A DNA stretch of 64,000 nt, from NCBI RefSeq assembly GCF_000283155.1, contig NW_004454178.1, positions 7,890,437-7,954,436 of the forward strand, read 5' to 3'. The notes under the pieces were generated by a model, which did no database searches, was not told where the DNA came from, and was given only the letters and a program-made list of their open reading frames with translations. The translations under genes and the position numbers were made by a program. Shown here piece by piece: positions 58,150 to 64,000 of the stretch (the stretch's first letter is position 1; each line of letters starts with the position of its first letter). Source of the DNA: Ceratotherium simum simum (taxonomy: Eukaryota > Chordata > Mammalia > Perissodactyla > Rhinocerotidae).

Positions 58150-59690
58150 CTCACTTCTCTGACAGCCAGGATGCACCAGATCCCCTCCCCCTACACTTTA
58201 ATGCTTTAACTGGAGGTGCTAAGGGAGACTTTTACACACGATACTCAAACACAGGGGCCCAGGGTCCTGGCCCAGGGAGCCATTTTCTACTTTGTTGGTC
58301 ACTGATCTTTTCTCCTCTCATTCTGATGAATGACGTTCAGAAGGGATTACTGAGGCAATCTTCGGGGTGTCTGTAGCTGGTTCCCTCCCCAACAACTTAG
58401 CTGAGAGGCAAAGATCACAGAAAACCTGGCACCCCTCTCAGCTCACTATCTCCTGGAGAGCATAGACCCTCCTTCTCTGGAATGTATGGAGGCCGCCAGT
58501 TACAACATAATTCTCCTGCCAGCATCAGTGCTGTCTGCCAGGAATGGGGGCTGCTCCCAAGAGGCTGACAGCCTACGAGGCCTTCATAACTTTCAGAGGG
58601 GCCGTAGCCTGCATGTGGAAATCCAGTTCCTCTCAGCCAGCCTAGGACTCTCAGAAAGAGATTAAAGCTAGCCTGGGGCTTTCAGGGGAAGGAAACATGC
58701 GCAGTTTGAGGCCCTAGGGGCTAAAAAGCTAGGCCTATATTTCAGGCTGTAGCTTTGCCAAGTTTTTTCCATGAGCATGAGGCTGCAGAAATTCTGAATT
58801 GTCCAGTCACTGGCAGTGGTCCAAGCCACACTTTCCTCTACCTTCCCAGTGCACCCCTTACCACCCCGAGTACCTCCAGGAACCCCAACGTTTTCCTGCA
58901 GCAGACGCATTGAGAGTCCTGTAAAAGCTGAATCCGAAAAGAAGAAAGGGAGAGACCTGGCTTATTGAACTCCCCTTCGGCTGGCTGCACGGATTCTTTT
59001 AAGTCCACTGTTGGATTTCTTTGAGGTCTCAGTACGTGCTGATTTGCATGGCTGGCTTAGCGGATGGGGAAAGGAGGTAAGACAAGCTTTGCACTGGATA
59101 AATAAAAACCCCTTTGTTGATTAAGGAGCCACCGACAAGGCCATGGCCTATGTCAGGCAGCCTACACAGAAGGTTTGATTCTTCTGGAACTGAAAACAAG
59201 GAAATAGAGAAACTCCCCCCTCCACACTGCATAACTTTGTTCAAGGGTCGCTAAATTATTCCCTGCTACTACGTCAGCTGTGAGAGCCCGGTGAAACATG
59301 CTGTGGTTAAAATAAAACTCAAGCTCCCCGAGCATATAAAAAAAGAATGTGTTAGGTTATCGAAAACAGTTAATTTCCAATTTTCTCTTTGAAAAAGAGC
59401 CCACATCATTAATTTTCTATTCAGCCTTTTTATGCTCTCCTGTCCTGTCCAAACAGGATGATTTGGATGCAGGACATGAATAATCCACACAAGATGGTTT
59501 GAGAATGTTGATTGGAAAAGGAAGTCCAGTGATTCACCGAAAGCCCTGATTCCCACAAGACCTGACTGATGGCCAGCCCTCTGTAAGGGTGATTTCTAGC
59601 CCTGCATTGCAAAAGCTCTTTGCATGCCCAAGGTTATACCAGGACCAAAGCACCTGGCCACAACCCTTCTCTCTGTAGCCCTCTCTCTTT
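58150..59690. other. Unique sequence, no gene seen
   Basis: The 95-codon minus frame at 59269-59556 and others in this stretch show no motif. No repeats recognised. Confidence 0.35.
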
Positions 59691-59699
59691 CTCTACGGT

Positions 59700-59870
59700 C
59701 CTCACCTGGGCTTCTGAATCGGCTAGGCTAGAGTCAGGCTTCCAAGTCTGCCCCTGTCATGGACAGGTCACAGAACCCGTGTTCAAAGCAGGGAGATTGC
59801 GAGGGTTAAATGCAATCATCAATAATGTGCCTAATATATACTACCTATTCAATAAATGACACATTAAATA
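59700..59870 (+). repeat. MIR-like SINE fragment
   Basis: 'gcgagggttaaatgcaatca' then 'atgtgcctaatatatactac' and 'ctattcaataaatgacac' matches the MIR 3' half. The 5' part is lost. Confidence 0.6.
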
Positions 59871-59959
59871 ACGGCATCATAAAATCGCATTGTTGTTATT
59901 ATTAATGCCTCCCCCCACTCTTTCTTCACTTCCCTTTGCGGAATAAAATGAAATCAAAA

Positions 59960-60397
59960 AGACCCCTGAGGGTAAGATGCACTTGAGTGGCTAACCGGAA
60001 CCTACAAACAACCTGGTGTCAAGCGGCCATGACAGGACCAGAGGCAGCCACATACTCTGTTCTAGGAAAAACCACAGAATGCACTCTGAAGCTTTGACTC
60101 TGCAGAGTTCCTGATTTTACAAAAGCCCCTAACAGCCACTTGGACCTAACAAATAAAACTGCGACCTGCACCAACCAATCAGGACTAAGCAGGTTTGCAT
60201 CCCTCATTTGCATAAGCTCACCTGAGTGGGAACCTGGGCAGGAACTTTTTTTAAAAAAGACGGCCCCTGTCTTTGTTCTCCCAGAGTGTACTTTCGGTTT
60301 GTTTCCAAATGTCGAGTCTCCCCGGTTTGAGAACTAATTGTATGAACAATAAAGCTTGCCTAACTAAATTCTTGTATTCCGGAGATTTTTGTTGACA
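59960..60397 (+). mobile_element. Solo class-I (gammaretrovirus-like) ERV LTR
   Basis: Read in order: a CCAAT box (60175-60179), an octamer ATTTGCAT (60206-60213), a T/A-rich TATA-like stretch (60247-60261), an R-like 'cccctgtctttgttctccca', a polyadenylation signal AATAAA (60348-60353) followed by 'gcttgcc', and a U5-like end 'ggagatttttgttgaca' closing in CA at 60397. This is the U3-R-U5 architecture of class-I endogenous retroviruses. The left end is uncertain because no TG start with matching duplication was found. No primer-binding site follows and no gag, pol or env sequence is seen, so it is a solo LTR left by recombination or a fragment. Confidence 0.82.
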
Positions 60398-60589
60398 TCT
60401 TGAACAGAGATAGCCTACCGCAAAGGGACCTTAGCCATTTCCAGGTAACCTAAGGGATAAACTGGGCTAATTAAACTTTTCTAAGAGATGTTTATAGAGC
60501 AGAAAGGAATATAACAGTCTGAAGTCACTGCAAGCTCAAATTAATGCCCTGATTTCCTAAGAATTTACCCATCCTCCTCCTCTTTGCAT

Positions 60590-60690
60590 TAATTGAGCAA
60601 TTATATATGGCCAGCCCTGTGCTAACTCTTTGCTTCCAGGAGCTAACCTGAGCATCCCAACAACCCTGCTGTTTATAGGGCCCCAGTGAC
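60590..60690 (-). repeat. MIR-like fragment, reverse
   Basis: 'ttgagcaattatatatggcc' with 'cagccctgtgctaactcttt' is the reverse MIR/L2 3' end. Short. Confidence 0.55.
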
Positions 60691-61589
60691 CCTGGCTGCC
60701 ACACCACTTACAGCCTCTCCTCTCAGACTTGGCCATCATCCTGCAGCAAAGACCTTTTGTACATCCCCAACCCAAAAGGGATCAGAGAGCCTCTTAGTTT
60801 GGGGCAGACACCACGCTTGCCTTTTGATAGCATCACAGAAACCAAACCCACGGATTTCTGGGAAACAGAGAGGTACCAGTATGGAGTCCTTCCTGAGCCC
60901 CCTCCCGTGGGACTCTGCCAGATGTAACCCCAGGATGTCCCCCTCTGGGTACAAGATGGCCTAGAGGGAGCTTGGCCTGAACACAAAACTGTTTTCACAA
61001 AACCTGTAGATTATTGCTTCCCCTTCGCTATATCTGGTGACTCCCCAGTGGCTATCCTGAAGGTCACCTCCTGGTCTCTCCCTTCCCATATCTCAACAGC
61101 AGGGGGATGAGAAACAGACACTCAACCCCTGGGGATTTTTGTGAGGCTGAGAACAGCCAACTTAAAGTTTCCTGGATTTTGAGCAAGCACTCGCCAGTAA
61201 AACGTTAGCACTCACGTCCACTCTTTCTAGTCCTATAAGCCACGCATTTCCCTAGAACCACAGAAGAGCACGCCGAGGCTGGGGGGCCAGCCCGTCCAGT
61301 TTCCTGCTTTGGGCATTTGAACATCTAAAGCAACAAGGACATGCGGTCCTGTGTCTTCACCTTAGGTATCCTGTAGGACTCCATCTCTCCCCTCCAACCC
61401 AGACATTTCCTCATGACACTGGCCCCAGGAAACTTGGCAGCTACATAAGCCCAATACCAGAGCAAGAATCAAGTTTTCAAGTTTTGTTTCCACTCTGACT
61501 GGTCCACTCCTACCAAATTGCTTTAGAGTTGAGGTCTACTCGCCCCTGAAAACTCCGGTCAGAATTATCAAGGATGGCAGAGAGAAAAG
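60691..61589. other. Unique sequence, no gene seen
   Basis: A 92-codon plus frame (60686-60964) and two minus frames overlap here in different registers. None is supported. Confidence 0.35.
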
Positions 61590-61755
61590 GGAGGGTTGAC
61601 AATCCTGGATTTAAATCCTGATTCAATCACTTATTAGTGATTACTTGCCTCTATTCCTTAACTACACAATTTCCACAACTTGGAAGCAATAGTGTCTTCT
61701 GCACAAAGATGCTGTGAGTGTTAAAAGTGGATCTAAACACTGCCTACAGCAGAGA
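61590..61755 (+). repeat. MIR SINE
   Basis: 'cctggatttaaatcctgatt' then 'attacttgcctctattcctt' and 'agatgctgtgagtgttaaaa' follows the MIR core in sense order. Confidence 0.75.
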
Positions 61756-61759
61756 GTAG

Positions 61760-61955
61760 TAACTACTGCATTCATTCAGGGCCTGCTGTGTGTTACTCTT
61801 CTAACCAATTCTCATCTTTGCCTTTTCATATTCAAAGAAACACTCTGAAATTTATTGTTTCCTATTTACTAATGTCAAGGTTCAGAGAGATTATCTAACT
61901 TGCCCAATTCACAAGTGGCAGATCTTGGCTTTAATCGCAAACCAACCAGTCTTCA
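61760..61955 (-). repeat. MIR SINE, reverse
   Basis: 'gcattcattcagggcctgct' through 'gtcaaggttcagagagatta' and 'aacttgcccaattcacaagt' is a reverse MIR. It faces the preceding copy, forming an inverted MIR pair about 5 bp apart. Confidence 0.75.
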
Positions 61956-62539
61956 AAGTCTGCTCTTCCTCCAACTCCGTGCCTTTCCTAATTTGCCCAC
62001 CAACCAAGTGCTCTTCTTCCCTAAGCAGTCCTTTCTTGAGAAAACACCTCAAATCCTCCACTCTGGAGATGACACAGCTTCTCACCCATATGCTGAAGAG
62101 CAATTGTGTTCACGTTCTCCAGATGGCAAAGATCAGAAACCAAGAGGATGAAACTTAATGGCAATGAATGTAAAGTTCTATATTTCAGTTCAAACCAAAA
62201 ATTATATGGAAAGGTTTTAGAGCAACTTGACTCAGGCCGGTCAAAGGAAGGAGTCTACAAGGGAGAGAGCAGAAGCTATGTCTTCCTTCTTTGGCTCAGC
62301 GTGAGGAGGGTGGCATTTGGCTTTCTATTTAACTCCACACAATTCCATGTGAGCAGTGAGATGAAGCTCCTTTAGAAGCAAACATCTTAGTGCTGTAGGA
62401 ATAGATGTAAAATATACCTTGAAGAAGGTACTGGTCTTGTCCCAGGGCCTGACAGCTTAAGAAGAGTGCTTTCAATCCCCTGTCTGTTTTAAGAAGGCTA
62501 TTGACAAAGAAGAGGGCACCTGGGAGGGTGTGGTCAAGA

Positions 62540-62645
62540 TGATAGAGCAAATCCACCCATCTATTTAAGAAATATTTATTGTTTCCTTTACCTGTCAGAT
62601 ACGGATCTATAAGCTGAGGATACAGCAAAATCCCTGCCCTCTGGG
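62540..62645 (-). repeat. L2-type 3' end, reverse
   Basis: 'taagaaatatttattgtttc' with 'gaggatacagcaaaatccct' is the reversed L2 3' terminus block. Confidence 0.65.
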
Positions 62646-62649
62646 AGAC

Positions 62650-63155
62650 TCTAAACATCCCCTTCTCATGTGTGGCTTCCAACAGCCTCCCAAGTTTGTA
62701 GCTTGGTCTGCAAGGCCCTAGCAGCCTGGCTTCTAGCTTTCTTTGACCTCGTCTCCAACAGTTCCCCTCTCCCTGACAGTGTTGCTGGAACATTGTCCTC
62801 ATTGCTTTTCCTTGAATACACCAAGACCTCAGGGCCTTTGCATTTGCGGTATCTCTGGTACCCTCCAATTCTAAGATTCTGTTATTCCAATCCAAGTTTC
62901 TTCAAAGATTATTTTGCCTACCACTGCTTTACATTTTTTTTTTCCACCTTCTTTGAATGGATTTATATCAGTGTTTCTATCTTGATTTAAAAATTCTTAA
63001 GTGGCAGAGATTGTGATAAACAAGTTTGCTTGAGGGAATTTGATATATCCTTTAAGGGTATAATAATTATGATGACTTCTTTCTTGTCATCACTGTAGCC
63101 TTGGTGGCTGGGGCAGTGCCTGGGATATCATGGAACTCAATAAATCATTGCAAGA
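62650..63155 (+). mobile_element. L2 LINE 3' fragment, sense
   Basis: 'ggtctgcaaggccctagcag', 'acaccaagacctcagggcct', 'ttgcatttgcggtatctctg' and a 3' end at 'ctggggcagtgcctgggata' to 'ctcaataaatcattgc' follow L2 order. The 188-codon minus frame at 62329-62895, the longest in the window, is antisense to this LINE and is not a gene. Confidence 0.8.
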
Positions 63156-63369
63156 TGATAGAATATTGGAAGTTACAAAAACAAAAATACAAATGATGAT
63201 GACTCCTGCATCTTCTTTTGTTCTCCTTGCTTTGATTTCTTTGCATCTAAATTTATTTCCCTTTGATTTTAAGTTAATTATTTGAGAATAAATATAAATG
63301 GTGCCAACGTCTTCCCATTGGCTAATGGTTCTAACCACATTGATTGGAATAAACTACTGCCTTATTTTG

Positions 63370-63384
63370 AAAAAAAAAAAAAAA
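63370..63384. repeat. Short poly(A) run
   Basis: A15 tract of unknown origin. An open frame at 63298-63579 reads through it, which makes that start unreliable. Confidence 0.85.
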
Positions 63385-63417
63385 CAGTGGCTGTCCCAAC
63401 GGTATACATTCCTCCAG

Positions 63418-63575
63418 ATGGATTCTGCCTTTGAATTTTATGGCCCTGATGATGCTTTGGTTCCAAGAGAGGTCATCTCCTATCTGGTGGCTTTACTCCA
63501 GTTTATGGCTGTTTTATTAAAAGCTGCATCCGGTAGGCCTTCCAAAATGTCCAGCAAAAATGTCTTCCACGGAAG
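63418..63575 (+). other. Exon-like open segment, unproven
   Basis: The sequence 'cattcctccag' precedes an ATG at 63418. The frame is open for 52 codons plus two bases and then meets a consensus-like donor 'GGAAG|gtaagg' at 63576. The peptide starts 'MDSAFEFYGPDDALVPREVI' and matches no family I know. The acceptor lacks a long pyrimidine tract. This could be chance and is recorded as a weak candidate only. Confidence 0.2.
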
Positions 63576-64000
63576 GTAAGGAAATGAATAACAGTATTCA
63601 AGTCTCAGAGGGGTTATTATATGCAGAGTGGAGGCCAGCTGTTCCTCATCTGTTCTGAAGATGTATCAAGAGGAAAGACCACTGAAATCACAGCAGGCAA
63701 GATGTAAGTTGCACAGGTAGAAAAGCACCCTGAAAATAAAGGATTGTGAAGGCGTGGAAGAAGAGAAATTGAAGGATTTCCTCCTCTGGAGAATTTGAAG
63801 CTGAATGAAGCCAAGCATTAGTGTGGATCAATTGAGCCATAGGCCACTTAGAGAACAGAATGGCATATACTAGAAAGTGACCTGACTCTCCCAAAGTGAC
63901 TGGACACTGGAGGATTTCCATCAAAACATAAGGATTGTTTTGCACATGAAGATAGATTTTTGTCTTTTTTCATGATAGATTATACATGTTGCTTTATGAA

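Noticed and set aside
60398..60700. Internal retroviral sequence after the 60-kb LTR
   Set aside because: No primer-binding site or coding motif follows the LTR end; a MIR-like fragment lies there instead.
62329..62895. Longest open frame (188 codons, minus strand)
   Set aside because: It is antisense to recognisable L2 LINE sequence; no domain and no splice or promoter context.

Overview
This window is nuclear DNA from a placental mammal, most likely a perissodactyl (horse, rhinoceros or tapir group). The evidence is a set of tRNA-derived SINEs of the equine repetitive element (ERE) type, recognisable by the head 'ggccggccccgtggcttagc' and its relatives, at about 4.35, 20.5, 48.6 and 53.0 kb. 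They sit among ancient mammalian MIR, L2, CR1/L3, L1M, MaLR (MLT1) and hAT-Charlie (MER20, MER5A) relics. I find no protein-coding gene I can defend. All open frames are short and scattered. The longest ones lie antisense to L2 (62.3-62.9 kb), beside decayed L1 (43.8-44.3 kb) or in a (CA)n tract (45.5-46.0 kb). I see no CpG island, promoter or intact RNA gene. This is an intergenic or long-intron segment.

Layout. 0-8.5 kb is mostly unique sequence with microsatellites, one reverse ERE, and MER5A, MIR and CR1/L3 fragments. At 8.48-8.72 kb there are two small-RNA retropseudogenes 80 bp apart: a 3'-truncated U2 snRNA and the 5' half of tRNA-Lys(CTT). Each has its own target-site duplication and neither has a poly(A) tail. 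8.7-21 kb holds MIR/L2 relics, an L1 scrap and a young-looking ERE. 21.1-24.7 kb is a decayed sense L1 that keeps a readable ORF1p piece but has lost most of its reverse transcriptase. 24.7-33 kb is largely unique, with MIRs and a reverse LTR. 33.1-35.4 kb holds two more L1 pieces, one with its 5'UTR joined directly to its 3' end.

36.3-43.7 kb is a nested block. A long antisense L1 relic is interrupted by an MLT1-type LTR and by a roughly 400-bp SINE with a tRNA-Glu-like head; a second full copy of that SINE lies at the block's left edge. 44-51 kb has simple repeats, MIR/L2, an L1 3' half and an ERE1. 51.0-54.0 kb has an antisense MLT1A-type LTR, a full-length MER20, and an AT-rich element of about 1.6 kb with inverted ends and an ERE inside it. 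54-64 kb is unique sequence with MIR/L2 relics and a solo class-I ERV LTR near 60 kb.

There is no operon-like or cooperative gene set. The functional content, if any, would be regulatory: the MER20, the solo LTR and the AT-rich unique tracts are candidates. Repeat family names come from recognising sequence by eye and were not confirmed by RepeatMasker, so boundaries without a target-site duplication are approximate.
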